This document shows, one piece after another, positions 1 through 8,420 of a stretch of 64,000 bases of DNA (position 1 is its first letter; each line of letters starts with the position of its first letter). Both the position numbers and the translations under genes were made by a program. Source of the stretch: Marinobacter persicus (GTDB lineage: Bacteria; Pseudomonadota; Gammaproteobacteria; Pseudomonadales; Oleiphilaceae). The notes beneath the pieces were generated by a model. That model was given only the letters and a program-made list of their open reading frames with translations, was not told where the DNA came from and made no database searches. The stretch lies in NCBI RefSeq assembly GCF_900114155.1, contig NZ_FOSC01000009.1, positions 124,001 to 188,000 of the forward strand, in the 5' to 3' direction.

Positions 1-199
1 CCAGGGCGTTGGCGATGTTGCTCAATTGGGTTTCCGCGACCGTGACCCGGGCCTGATCGCTGCGGCCCATGATATTGGGGGCGACCACCGCTACCAACAG
101 GCCCAGAATCACCATCACCACCATGATCTCGATCAGGGTGAAGCCCCGGCCGTGTGTGGGATTAACGTTGAGGGTACTGTTCATCGTTTTGCTCTTCAT
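1..199 (-). CDS. gspG: Type II secretion major pseudopilin GspG (5' part, cut by window edge)
   Basis: Main subunit of the type II secretion pseudopilus, an inner-membrane-anchored pilin-like protein that helps push folded exoproteins through the outer-membrane secretin. About 66 residues are visible. A short basic leader ends in a prepilin peptidase site, G/FTLIEIMVVMVIL, with Glu at +5 and a hydrophobic N-terminal helix. After it comes the GspG-like stretch VAPNIMGRSDQAR. The ATG at 199 has AAGGA about 9 bases upstream; an in-frame ATG at 184 is also possible. It follows gspE and gspF on the same strand, as in standard gsp operons. The rest lies outside the window. Confidence 0.93.
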   Translation of the reverse strand, partial: MKSKTMNSTLNVNPTHGRGFTLIEIMVVMVILGLLVAVVAPNIMGRSDQARVTVAETQLSNIANAL

Positions 200-239
200 T
201 GGTTTTGGTCCTTCAGGGTGATCTCCGGTGCGGCGGGCA

Positions 240-1454
240 TTAACCCACCAGATTGCTCATATTCAGAATTGGCAGCATGATGGCCAGTACGATGACCAGC
301 ACCACCACTCCCATCACCAACAGCATCACTGGCTCAAACAGCCCGACAATGGCAGCAATTTTCGACTGCAGGGTGTTTTCCTGCATGCGGGCGGTACGCT
401 CAAGCATCTGGTCCAGCTCGCCGCTGGTTTCGCCACTGGCGATCATGTGAAGCATCATCGGTGGAAAGTAACCGGTCTGGTCCAGTGCGCGGTGTAATGA
501 TCCACCTTCGCTGACTTTGCGTGCTGCTTCTCTCAACTGCTGTCGCAGGTAGTCATTAGCCAGCACTTCGCCGGCAATGCGCATGGCCTCAACCAGCGGT
601 ACGCCACTTGTGGTCAGAATGCTGAGCGTACTGGCATAACGGGCCGTGCTGATTCCTCGTATCATGCCTTTGAGCAAAGGCAGGTGCAGTAACTGTTTAT
701 GAAACAGAAGCCTGAAACCAGGCTTGTTCATAGCCAGGCGAAAGGCCAGCAATCCGGCAATCAGGGCCGCCAGGAAATACAGCCCCCAATCGGCCAGGAA
801 GTCCGAAAGCACCAGCATGGCTCGTGTCAGCACTGGCAATTCCTGGCCCTGCCTGAGAAACACTTCAATGATGTCCGGCACCACGTAGGTAAGCAGAAAC
901 ACGACAATGGCAACGGCGACCACGCTGAGAATGGCCGGATAAATCGCCGCCAACTGGATTTTCTGCCGGGCTTCCTGCCTGGCTTCCGTGTAATCGGCCA
1001 GCCGGTTAAGGACCAGATCAAGATGGCCGGCGTGTTCACCTGCTGACACTGTGGAGCGGTACAAACGAGGAAAGGCGCGAGGAAATTCCGCCAGACTGTC
1101 GGCCAGAGTGTAGCCTTCCATCACCTTCGCCCGGATCGCAATCAGCATGCTCCGTATACGGGGCTTTTCGGTTTGTCGGGCGGCAGCACTCAGGGCCTGC
1201 TCAATGGGAATACCGGCCTGAATCAGCGTTGCCAGTTGGCGGGTCACCAGTGCGAGATCCGGCGTGCTCAAAGCGCCCGGGCGGCTCAGCAGGCTGCCGG
1301 AGCGTAAATGTTGTTCAGTCGTTGGCGCCACAGTCAGGGGAATAAGCCCTCTATCCCGGAGCAACTGGCGAACGGCCCTTGGCGCATCGGCTTCCATAAC
1401 GCCCTGCTTCTGCTTGCCACGGGCATCCAGCGCCTTGTACTCATAAGCAGGCAT
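240..1454 (-). CDS. gspF: Type II secretion inner-membrane platform protein GspF
   Basis: Polytopic inner-membrane core of the type II secretion machine; it couples the GspE ATPase to pseudopilus assembly. The 404-residue product has the family start MPAYEYKALDARGKQKQG, two T2SF repeats (about residues 70-195 and 270-395) and three hydrophobic segments, near residues 170-195, 220-245 and at the C-terminus (LLVMGVVVLVIVLAIMLPI). The ATG at 1454 sits one base after the gspE stop (TGA-C-ATG), so translation is probably coupled. An upstream in-frame start would run into gspE and lacks family similarity. gspG begins about 40 bases downstream. Confidence 0.96.
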   Translation of the reverse strand: MPAYEYKALDARGKQKQGVMEADAPRAVRQLLRDRGLIPLTVAPTTEQHLRSGSLLSRPGALSTPDLALVTRQLATLIQAGIPIEQALSAAARQTEKPRIRSMLIAIRAKVMEGYTLADSLAEFPRAFPRLYRSTVSAGEHAGHLDLVLNRLADYTEARQEARQKIQLAAIYPAILSVVAVAIVVFLLTYVVPDIIEVFLRQGQELPVLTRAMLVLSDFLADWGLYFLAALIAGLLAFRLAMNKPGFRLLFHKQLLHLPLLKGMIRGISTARYASTLSILTTSGVPLVEAMRIAGEVLANDYLRQQLREAARKVSEGGSLHRALDQTGYFPPMMLHMIASGETSGELDQMLERTARMQENTLQSKIAAIVGLFEPVMLLVMGVVVLVIVLAIMLPILNMSNLVG

Positions 1455-1455
1455 G

Positions 1456-2964
1456 TCACGGGCTCCGGTGTGTGACACGCAGGACTTCTTCAATGGTGGT
1501 CACACCATCGAGAATTTTCCGCACACCGTCGGCGTGAATACTTGGACTGTAGCGGCGTGCTTCCCGCTCCAGATCCAGTTCACCGGCCCGTTTGTGGATC
1601 AGGTGACTGATGTCGTCGTTCACCTCAACCACCTCGTATATGCCGATACGCCCCCGGTAGCCCAATTGGTTACAACGCTCGCACCCCCGGGCTTTAAAGA
1701 TGGTTGGCGGGGTGTCCGGAGGTTGCTGCAGAAACTCGCAGTGCTCCGCGTCAGGGGTGTAGGGTTGGCGGCAATCGGCGCATAACACCCGCACCAGTCG
1801 CTGGGCCACAATACCCACCAGGGACGAGGAAATCAGGAATGGCTCAATGCCCATGTCCATCAGACGCGTGATAGCACCCACGGCACTGTTGGTGTGCAGG
1901 GTGGAAAGCACCAGGTGACCGGTCAGGCTGGCCTGGACCGCTATCTCGGCGGTTTCCAGATCCCGGATTTCGCCAATCATCACCACATCCGGGTCCTGAC
2001 GCAGAATCGCCCTCAGCCCACGGGCAAAGGTCATGTCCACCTTGGTGTTCACCTGGGTCTGGCCAATGCCGGGCAGGTTGTATTCAATGGGGTCTTCGAC
2101 AGTGAGTATGTTCCGGCTGCGATCGTTGATTTCCTGTAGCGAAGCATAAAGCGTGGTGGATTTCCCGGAGCCGGTGGGGCCGGTGACCAGCAGAATACCG
2201 TATGGACGATAGATCAGTTTACGTATCGTGGCCAGATCCTGTCCCGTCATGCCAAGGGATTCCAGCCGGATTGCGCCCGCCTGTTTATCCAGCAGACGCA
2301 GGACCACCCTCTCGCCGCTTGATGACGGCATGGTCGATACCCGGATATCAACTTCCCTGCCCGCTACCCTCAGGGCAATCCGGCCGTCCTGGGGAATGCG
2401 CTTTTCCGCAATATCCATCCTGGCCATGACCTTGATGCGCGACACCAGCAGTGGCGCCAGTTCACGCTTGGGCTGAACTACTTCCCGCAAAACGCCGTCA
2501 ATCCGGAACCTGACAATCAGCTGTTTTTCGTAGGTTTCAATGTGTATATCCGAGGCGCCGGTTTTCACCGCCTCGGTCAGGATGGCGTTGATCAGCCGGA
2601 TGATCGGTGCGTCGTCTTCCTGTTCCAGCAGGTCTTCGGTCTCGGGAACGGAATCAGCCAATGAGGCAAGGTCCATTTCATCACCGATCCCCTCGACCAT
2701 TTGCATGGTTTCGGTGGAATCGCTCTGGTAGGCCTCGTTAAGCGCCTGGTCAAACTGCCCGGCCGGGATTGTCGAGAAATGCGCCCGGCCGCCACTTACC
2801 CGGTTGGCCTCAGCCAGGGCTGCATGGGTTGCACCGGGGCGAACGAGGATCACGACATTGCCGTCTTCATTGCGGGTTAAAATGACGCCGTTTCGTTTGG
2901 CGAAGGAAAAAGGCAAGCGGCCAGGCAACGCATCCTGCGTTTCTGTGTGGGACTCGGCACGCAT
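1456..2964 (-). CDS. gspE: Type II secretion ATPase GspE
   Basis: Cytoplasmic hexameric ATPase that powers type II secretion. The 502-residue protein has a divergent N-terminal region (1-120), then the PilB/GspE core: Walker A GPTGSGKSTTLY, an Asp box and Walker B region VMIGEIRDLETAE, a His box (LVLSTLHTN), and a tetracysteine zinc site made of CADC and, about 30 residues on, CERC. The ATG at 2964 is preferred because GAGGGG lies 4 bases upstream; a TTG seven codons earlier has no such site. It is first in the minus-strand gspE-F-G run and divergent from gspC, with a 182-base gap that should hold both promoters. Confidence 0.96.
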   Translation of the reverse strand: MRAESHTETQDALPGRLPFSFAKRNGVILTRNEDGNVVILVRPGATHAALAEANRVSGGRAHFSTIPAGQFDQALNEAYQSDSTETMQMVEGIGDEMDLASLADSVPETEDLLEQEDDAPIIRLINAILTEAVKTGASDIHIETYEKQLIVRFRIDGVLREVVQPKRELAPLLVSRIKVMARMDIAEKRIPQDGRIALRVAGREVDIRVSTMPSSSGERVVLRLLDKQAGAIRLESLGMTGQDLATIRKLIYRPYGILLVTGPTGSGKSTTLYASLQEINDRSRNILTVEDPIEYNLPGIGQTQVNTKVDMTFARGLRAILRQDPDVVMIGEIRDLETAEIAVQASLTGHLVLSTLHTNSAVGAITRLMDMGIEPFLISSSLVGIVAQRLVRVLCADCRQPYTPDAEHCEFLQQPPDTPPTIFKARGCERCNQLGYRGRIGIYEVVEVNDDISHLIHKRAGELDLEREARRYSPSIHADGVRKILDGVTTIEEVLRVTHRSP

Positions 2965-3146
2965 AATGCCCCTCACTGGGCTCAAAAGAGCCTCATCCAG
3001 AGTCAGGGAACGGGAACAACCTCACAATTTAAAGTAGCACAGAAAACTCAGACCAACGTATGACTCGGTGCACTATAATGCGAACAGCGCAGACGCATGT
3101 AACACAACCAGGCCGCCTCAAATTGGTGTCCTGTTGAGGGGCGAGA

Positions 3147-3794
3147 ATGCCAACCTTCGACCATCAAAGACTGCCCACCTTGCTGGCTGCCATGGCCTTG
3201 GCGGGCATGTTAACGACAACGATCTGGCAGGTGTATCAATTCTGGCAACAAGAAGAGAACGTTGTTGCCACAGAGTCGGTAACCGTTGCGAACACGCCCT
3301 TAGCCATCAACACCGCGCCTGCAACCAGGCTTGCAGACCTCGAACTGTTTGGTGCTCCGGTATCGCCGCAACTGACCGCTTCGCCCACCGAGACGGCCAA
3401 TCTGCCCTCCACCAATCTGCGCCTGACTCTGCGGGGCGCGCTGGCCGCTGACGGAACATTCCCCGGCAGTGCCCTTGTGGAAGACCAAACAGGCAAGACC
3501 GAGGCATACCTGGTGGGCGATACCCTGCCAGGCAATGCCCGGCTGAAAGCCGTGTTGCCCAACCGGGTCATCATCGAACGCGATGGCGTGCTGGAAAACC
3601 TGCTTTTTCCGGAAACGGATAACCAGCAGGGCCTGACGCCGGAAACCGTTTCGAACACGAACAACTCAAACGATGCTCCCCTTGTTGACACCAGTCCGTC
3701 TGCGCAGGGCGTTTCCACCGGCGACCAAACCCGGCGCGAGGAAGTTCATCAACGCCTGCAGCAATTAAGGGAACAGCTGCAGGATCGCCCCTGA
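3147..3794 (+). CDS. gspC: Type II secretion protein GspC, PDZ-less (XcpP-like)
   Basis: Inner-membrane clamp protein linking the GspE/F/L/M platform to the secretin GspD. The 215-residue product has one N-terminal transmembrane helix (about 12-32), a linker, and the HR domain (LRLTLRGALAADGTFPGSAL ... GDTLPGNARLKAVLPNRVIIERDGV, about 90-155). No PDZ domain follows. A low-complexity stretch is followed by a charged Gln/Arg/Glu helix that looks like a short coiled coil (EEVHQRLQQLREQL). XcpP of Pseudomonas is known to replace PDZ in this way. GAGGGGCGAGA precedes the ATG. The partner gspD usually follows gspC; here a lapG-like gene does, 9 bases on. Confidence 0.9.
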   Translation: MPTFDHQRLPTLLAAMALAGMLTTTIWQVYQFWQQEENVVATESVTVANTPLAINTAPATRLADLELFGAPVSPQLTASPTETANLPSTNLRLTLRGALAADGTFPGSALVEDQTGKTEAYLVGDTLPGNARLKAVLPNRVIIERDGVLENLLFPETDNQQGLTPETVSNTNNSNDAPLVDTSPSAQGVSTGDQTRREEVHQRLQQLREQLQDRP

Positions 3795-3803
3795 GGCTCC
3801 TCG

Positions 3804-4466
3804 ATGACTCCGTTCCCACACCGATCAGCTCGCTACCTGCCAGTCATGGTTTTGCTGTTTTGCACCAGTTTGGCCACGGCTTTCGAACTGGATGGCCGGC
3901 TGCTCGAATGGGTAAGAAACAATTATGGTGCGGCGGCCCAACAGCGCCTCGAAGACTGGCAGCGCCTGCACAATCTGGCACAGAACGCACCGCTCGACCG
4001 GCGGCTGCAACTGGTGAACCGCTTCTTTAACCGCGCAGAATTCGTCGATGACATTGATCATTGGGGAGAGGAGGATTACTGGGCAACCCCGGTCGAGTTA
4101 CTAAGCACCAACGGTGGTGACTGTGAAGATTTCGCCATTGCCAAGTACCTGACCTTACGAGCCATGAACGTGCCGGACGAACAAATGCGGATCGTTTACG
4201 TAACCTCCGAAAGCCTGAACCAGCCACACATGGTGCTGGCATGGTACCGGACACCATCCTCCGAGCCGCTGATTCTGGACAACCTGATCAACAGCATTCA
4301 ACCAGCGTCCCAACGCACTGATCTCTCACCGGTTTACAGCTTTAACGGTGAAGGGTTATGGCACAATAAATCAACCGGTGAACACGCTCGCGTTGGTGAC
4401 GCCAGCGAACTTGAGCGCTGGCGCGAGCTGAATCAGCGGTTGATCGATCCGCTCAGGTCCAACTGA
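3804..4466 (+). CDS. lapG: LapG-family periplasmic transglutaminase-like cysteine protease
   Basis: Bacterial transglutaminase-like cysteine proteinase (BTLCP). LapG proteins cleave the N-terminus of giant RTX adhesins of the LapA type, releasing cells from biofilms, and are held inactive by the c-di-GMP receptor LapD. The 220-residue product has a signal peptide ending near TAFE (residue 27) and a C-H-D triad: Cys107 in GGDCEDFA, His142 in QPHMVL and Asp159 in LILDN, with spacings like those of characterised LapG. The ATG is 9 bases after the gspC stop and its GAGG overlaps that stop (TGAGG), so co-expression with gspC is likely. No lapA or lapD is in the window. The last 34 bases overlap the convergent GGDEF-EAL gene. 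Confidence 0.88.
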   Translation: MTPFPHRSARYLPVMVLLFCTSLATAFELDGRLLEWVRNNYGAAAQQRLEDWQRLHNLAQNAPLDRRLQLVNRFFNRAEFVDDIDHWGEEDYWATPVELLSTNGGDCEDFAIAKYLTLRAMNVPDEQMRIVYVTSESLNQPHMVLAWYRTPSSEPLILDNLINSIQPASQRTDLSPVYSFNGEGLWHNKSTGEHARVGDASELERWRELNQRLIDPLRSN

Positions 4467-6277
4467 TCGAAGGGTACGGGTCGTGAAAACAGGAAGCCCT
4501 GCAGAAGATCACACTCGCGATGGCGGAGGTCTGCCGCCTGCTCGGCCGTTTCAACGCCCTCACCCACCACAATCAGGCCCAGGTGATGAGCCATGGTAAT
4601 AACCCCCTGAACAATGGCCGCGTTGTCAGAGTTCTCAGTAATATCCATGATAAAACTACGGTCCAGCTTCACCTTGTTTATGGGCAACTGACGCAGGTAA
4701 CGAAGACTGGAATAGCCCGTGCCAAAATCATCGATTGACACCTTGACGCCCAGCTTCCGGATCTCCCGCAGGGTCTCGATGGCCTGACCTGCACCGGACA
4801 TCAGCACATTTTCCGTCACTTCCAGTTCCAGCAGTTCTGGTTCCAGGCCGGTGATGTCCAGCACCCGCCGCACTTCATCCAGAAAACCGTAACGCCTGAA
4901 CTGCAGCGGTGAAATGTTCACCGACACCGGCATTCTGCGGTCCATGCGGGCGTTCCAGTCCGCCAGATCCGAGCATGCCCTGTGCAGCACCCATTGGCCG
5001 ATGGCGACGATCTGGCCGGTCTGTTCCGCCAGCGGAATAAAATCGCCCGGAGAGACAAATCCCCGTTCCGGGTGCTGCCAGCGCACAAGCGCTTCCATAC
5101 CCCGAACAATCCCGGAATCCGCCGCTACGATTGGCTGGTAATAAAGAACAAACTGCTCCTGCTCGATGGCCTCCATCAGCTCCCGGCGAAGCGTCACGTA
5201 TTCGTTATGGACGACCGTGGTGGTGCCTTCAAACCAATGCCATGTGTTACGCCCCTGGGCCTTGGCGTCCTGCACGGCGGCATCGGCGTAGCTAAGCAGC
5301 TCCTCTGCCCGCATGGGGTGCGCATGCTGCGAGGCAATGCCAATGCTGGCGCTGATGTGGAGCTTGTTGCCGTTCAGTTCCAGCGGCCGGGACAGGTGCG
5401 CAAGAATACGCTCGGCATATTCCGACACTTCCTGTTCGCTTTTGACGTCTTCAAACAGTACCGCAAACTCATCGCCGCCCAGCCTGGCAACCAATCCCCG
5501 ATCACCCATGGTCTCCTGCAGCCGCCGGGCGACCGACATCAACAGTTGGTCACCCACGCTGTAACCCAGGGAATTGTTGACTGGTTTGAAGTCATCCAGA
5601 TCCACATGCAACACCGTCACTTTGCGGTTGTTGCCAATGGAATCCTGACAGGCCTGGGCCAGATGGGCCGCGAAGGATGTGCGATTGGGTAACCCCGTCA
5701 GAAGGTCGTGGCTGGCGTGCTGGTCCAGCAACCGCAGCTTTTCTTCCGTGCTTTCCCGACGACTGACTTCCTGCTGGTGGCTTATTGCCAGAACCACCAG
5801 GCTGGCGGCCCTGCGAATCAACTTGATTTCCTGCTCGGTGGGCTTGCGTTTCTGTCGGTAATAAGTGGCAAAGGTTCCCAGCAGGTTATCCGACGTATCA
5901 ATCAGTGGTGTAGACCAGCAGGCAGCCAGCCCCTCACGGGCGCAAATGTCGTGGAATCCTCCCCAGCGCCGGTCATTGGCGATATCATCACAAACCGTGA
6001 GCTCCCGATAATGGGCGGCCGTGCCACAAGCACCACGGTTGGGGCCAATACCAATACCCTGCATGGCCTTGCGGTAGCTTTCCGAGAAGCTGCTACCCGC
6101 CACCATATTAAGGGTTTCAGTTTCAGGTACGTACAACATCACGGAGACCAGCGCGTCGGGCAGCTCGTTTTCCATGACGCTGGTGATGGCGCTCAGCACC
6201 ACATCCAGCGGTGCACGCTGGGTAATCAGATCATAAATAGACTGGGAAAAGCCGGTAAAGTGTTGTTTTTGTGTCAC
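4433..6277 (-). CDS. GAF-GGDEF-EAL cyclic-di-GMP turnover protein
   Basis: Soluble 614-residue protein predicted to make or break c-di-GMP. Domains: GAF (about 20-165, with CGTAAHY and CWSTPLID typical of GAF folds), GGDEF (about 190-345, intact LGGDEFAVLF) and EAL (about 360-605). The EAL catalytic set looks complete: MEALVRW, NISPLQFR, ELEVTEN, DDFGTGYSSL, KLDRSFI and VGEGVET. Phosphodiesterase activity is therefore likely; whether the GGDEF half acts as a cyclase or only binds GTP cannot be told. No RxxD inhibitory site lies before GGDEF. No membrane segment, so it is not LapD, which is membrane-bound and degenerate. Its 3' end overlaps lapG by 34 bases on the opposite strand. Confidence 0.93.
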   Translation of the reverse strand: MTQKQHFTGFSQSIYDLITQRAPLDVVLSAITSVMENELPDALVSVMLYVPETETLNMVAGSSFSESYRKAMQGIGIGPNRGACGTAAHYRELTVCDDIANDRRWGGFHDICAREGLAACWSTPLIDTSDNLLGTFATYYRQKRKPTEQEIKLIRRAASLVVLAISHQQEVSRRESTEEKLRLLDQHASHDLLTGLPNRTSFAAHLAQACQDSIGNNRKVTVLHVDLDDFKPVNNSLGYSVGDQLLMSVARRLQETMGDRGLVARLGGDEFAVLFEDVKSEQEVSEYAERILAHLSRPLELNGNKLHISASIGIASQHAHPMRAEELLSYADAAVQDAKAQGRNTWHWFEGTTTVVHNEYVTLRRELMEAIEQEQFVLYYQPIVAADSGIVRGMEALVRWQHPERGFVSPGDFIPLAEQTGQIVAIGQWVLHRACSDLADWNARMDRRMPVSVNISPLQFRRYGFLDEVRRVLDITGLEPELLELEVTENVLMSGAGQAIETLREIRKLGVKVSIDDFGTGYSSLRYLRQLPINKVKLDRSFIMDITENSDNAAIVQGVITMAHHLGLIVVGEGVETAEQAADLRHRECDLLQGFLFSRPVPFDQLDLSGSINR

Positions 6278-6614
6278 CTGCTCACTCCTTGTTACCTACC
6301 TGTAACCCTGCCCCATTTTGGAGCTTAGCGCAATCGTGGCGTTGGACACTCTTGAAGCTGCCGGAAAAGGAAAAGAAGCCCCGGATGTTTCTACCTACAC
6401 AAAAAAAGCTTTGCTTTCTCTCCAAACAAGCGTACTGTGGTCGCCGTTGGAAAGATTTAGCAAAGCAGTCAACGATAAGACGCATCCCTGTTGTATTCAG
6501 TAGTGTACCGTCCTGTTTTTGATCACGCCGTTTTTTGTTTCCCGCATATCGCTGACCCGGCATCCGCTTGATGTCTGGCGGCACTTAAAAGATTGAATTC
6601 AGGAAAAGATTACT
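6278..6614. other. 337-base gap: leader/promoter region of csp gene
   Basis: No credible gene. It should contain the promoter of the GAF-GGDEF-EAL gene on the minus strand and the promoter plus probably a long 5' leader of the cold-shock gene on the plus strand. AT-rich tracts (around 6400-6420 and 6515-6540) and a complementary pair GCTTTGCT (near 6409) and AGCAAAGC (near 6459) could form leader structure. I could not place a convincing -35/-10 pair. Confidence 0.5.
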
Positions 6615-6821
6615 ATGTCTACAGTTACCGGTACCGTTAAGTTCTTCAACGAAGCAAAAGGCTTTGGCTTTATCACTCGTGAAGGCGGTGCAGACGTTTT
6701 TGTTCATTACAGCGCTATTCAAGGTGGTGGCTTCAAGACTCTGGCCGAAGGCCAGGAAGTCAACTTCACCGTGACTGACGGCCAGAAAGGTCCTCAGGCA
6801 GAGAACGTTGTTGCCCTGTAA
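6615..6821 (+). CDS. Cold-shock family RNA-binding protein (CspA type)
   Basis: A 68-residue single cold-shock domain (OB fold) that binds single-stranded RNA/DNA and acts as an RNA chaperone. Both RNP motifs are present: RNP1 KGFGFITRE and RNP2 VFVHYSAIQ. Start [20 protein letters not shown] and length match the CspA/CspD-like family. AGGAAAAG precedes the ATG by about 7 bases. A strong hairpin terminator follows immediately. It may be monocistronic. Whether it is cold-induced or constitutive is not visible from sequence, although the long upstream gap would suit leader-based control. Confidence 0.95.
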   Translation: MSTVTGTVKFFNEAKGFGFITREGGADVFVHYSAIQGGGFKTLAEGQEVNFTVTDGQKGPQAENVVAL

Positions 6822-6844
6822 TTAAACAGGCCAAACAATGTTAG

Positions 6845-6870
6845 AAAAAGGCAGCTTCGGCTGCCTTTTT
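6845..6870. terminator. Bidirectional rho-independent terminator, csp / sigma factor
   Basis: AAAAAGGCAGC-TTCG-GCTGCCTTTTT: a stem with a stable TTCG loop and A/T tracts on both sides. It lies between the convergent cold-shock gene and the sigma factor gene, which ends at 6874, so it can stop transcription in both directions. Confidence 0.92.
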
Positions 6871-6873
6871 GCG

Positions 6874-7908
6874 TTAGTGGTAACTCTCCTCAGAAAGACG
6901 ACTCGAGGAGCCGTCCGGGCTTGAAGCAGATTGGCGGTATACAGCAGCGATTTTTTTAAGCGCATTTTTTTCGATCTGGCGAACGCGCTCACGGCTGATC
7001 CCGAGGCTCTCTGAAATGAGCTGAAGCGTTTCTTCCTTCTGGGTCTCTATGCCATAACGGCGGTACACTACTTCTTTCTCCCTGAGCGAAAGCGAGCCGA
7101 GCAGATTTCTGACGCTCTGGCGGAAATCCAGGGTCAGCAATTGATACTCAGGCGTCAGGACCTCACTGGCTTCCAGCGTGTCTCCGAACGTAGCTGAACT
7201 GTCGTCCATCAACGCCGCGTTGGTCGACACGTTATTGGCCATCAACGCCCTCAGCTCCCCTATTCTCGATATATTGGTGCCGGTTACTTCGGCGACCTCG
7301 GTTTGTGTCGGCTCCCTTCCTTTGGTCTGGTACAGCTGTGCGACGATTTTACGGTGGTTGCGCAATTCGTCGCCGATGTTCTCTGGTAGATGTACCGTGC
7401 GAATGCCTCGCTGAACACAAGAATGAACCTCCTGGTTGATCCACCAGTGAGCATAGGTCGAGAACCGAAAACCTTTAGCCGGCACAAAACGGTCCGCTGC
7501 TTTAATCAACCCGATATTGGCTTCCTGTATCAGATCAGACAGTGGCACGTCAGATTTACTGAAACGCTTCGCCCCATGCACTGCCAGCCGCAGATTTCTC
7601 TCTATGAGCCTTGTCCGACAGGCATTGGCCAGACAAATCGCTCGACGGCTGCGGGAGGTTAATCGCTGAGAAAGTTGCGCGACGGCTACCGTTTTCTTGA
7701 AGCTAAGGTCTTCTGCCGAGTCAATCGAGATTTCCGCCGCTATCACTCGGTAACAAAACGCCAGTTTTCGGCAAAGACGACGCTCTTCGGCTGGTGATAA
7801 AAGAGGGTGCCTGCCGGCTTCCCGGAAATACAGGTTCACCAGCGAGCTTCTGTCGCCAGCCCCGTCTTTTCGCAAAACAACGTCGTCTACCAATTGATCT
7901 GCCATCAT
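6874..7908 (-). CDS. Group 2-like sigma-70 family sigma factor (RpoS-related, divergent)
   Basis: Alternative RNA polymerase sigma factor of 344 residues without region 1.1. Seen: region 1.2 (LVNLYFREAGRHPLLSPAEE, about 23-42), region 2 (DLIQEANIGLIKAADRF then GFRFSTYAHWWINQEVHSC, about 125-165), region 3 (about 185-245) and region 4 (SLREKEVVYRRYGI and an HTH ending GISRERVRQIEKNALKKI). Region 4.2 keeps the usual -35-reading residues. Region 2.3/2.4 differs from RpoD/RpoS: WWIRQ is WWINQ and the next helix positions are changed, which may alter -10 recognition. Start at ATG 7908 (or 7905) with GAGGGG 5 bases upstream. RpoS is the closest relative I can name; a second, specialised sigma factor is possible. 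Confidence 0.82.
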   Translation of the reverse strand: MMADQLVDDVVLRKDGAGDRSSLVNLYFREAGRHPLLSPAEERRLCRKLAFCYRVIAAEISIDSAEDLSFKKTVAVAQLSQRLTSRSRRAICLANACRTRLIERNLRLAVHGAKRFSKSDVPLSDLIQEANIGLIKAADRFVPAKGFRFSTYAHWWINQEVHSCVQRGIRTVHLPENIGDELRNHRKIVAQLYQTKGREPTQTEVAEVTGTNISRIGELRALMANNVSTNAALMDDSSATFGDTLEASEVLTPEYQLLTLDFRQSVRNLLGSLSLREKEVVYRRYGIETQKEETLQLISESLGISRERVRQIEKNALKKIAAVYRQSASSPDGSSSRLSEESYH

Positions 7909-8067
7909 CCGTACCCCTCGAATTTTCAAAAGGTTGTACGAGTAAGGCGGTACAGCAGTTTAATGATCAGCCTGTGATTGGGGGAACTCTTGCGAGAGGG
8001 GAATCAGACGGACGCAGAAAAGCATCGAAGGTCATCCCGAAGGGTGAGAATCGAACGCAAGAAAAGG

Positions 8068-8147
<80 letters not shown>

Positions 8148-8200
8148 GGGTAAGCCTGGATCTGGCTTTTGCTCTCAGGGGGCGTGAGAGACTTGGAAAT

Positions 8201-8276
8201 TGGAGCGGGAAACGAGATTCGAACTCGCGACCCCAACCTTGGCAAGGTTGTGCTCTACCAACTGAGCTATTCCCGC
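8201..8276 (-). tRNA. tRNA-Gly (GCC)
   Basis: 76 bases including CCA. The acceptor GCGGGAA pairs with TTCCCGC, the D arm is AGCTCAGTTGG, the anticodon loop TTGCCAA gives GCC and the T arm is GAGTTCGAATCTC. It lies upstream of tRNA-Cys on the same strand, behind a good sigma-70-type promoter. Confidence 0.97.
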
Positions 8277-8313
8277 TCTAAGCTGCGAGGCGTTGCCTCA
8301 TCAACGGCTGCGT

Positions 8314-8341
8314 ATTCTACGGATTCCGCCGTGGCCGTCAA
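8314..8341 (-). promoter_or_regulatory. Candidate sigma-70 promoter for tRNA-Gly-Cys
   Basis: Read on the minus strand: TTGACG (8341-8336), a 16-base spacer, TAGAAT (8319-8314), then a GC-rich discriminator. The expected start is near 8307, about 30 bases before tRNA-Gly. Both hexamers match the consensus at 5 of 6 positions. Confidence 0.62.
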
Positions 8342-8420
8342 TACTTTTTTTCAAGTTTTTGTTTTATATGCCTTACTGGTGCATTTCTGCACAACAACAA
8401 CCCTGTGATAAACTGTTACC

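Noticed and set aside
4433-6277. GAF-GGDEF-EAL protein as the missing LapD
   Set aside because: It has no membrane helices or HAMP domain and keeps all catalytic EAL residues, whereas LapD is membrane-bound and degenerate.
6282-6584. 100-residue minus-strand frame filling the csp leader region
   Set aside because: Mixed, Cys/Arg/Lys-rich composition unlike its neighbours, no ribosome site and no family resemblance; probably chance.
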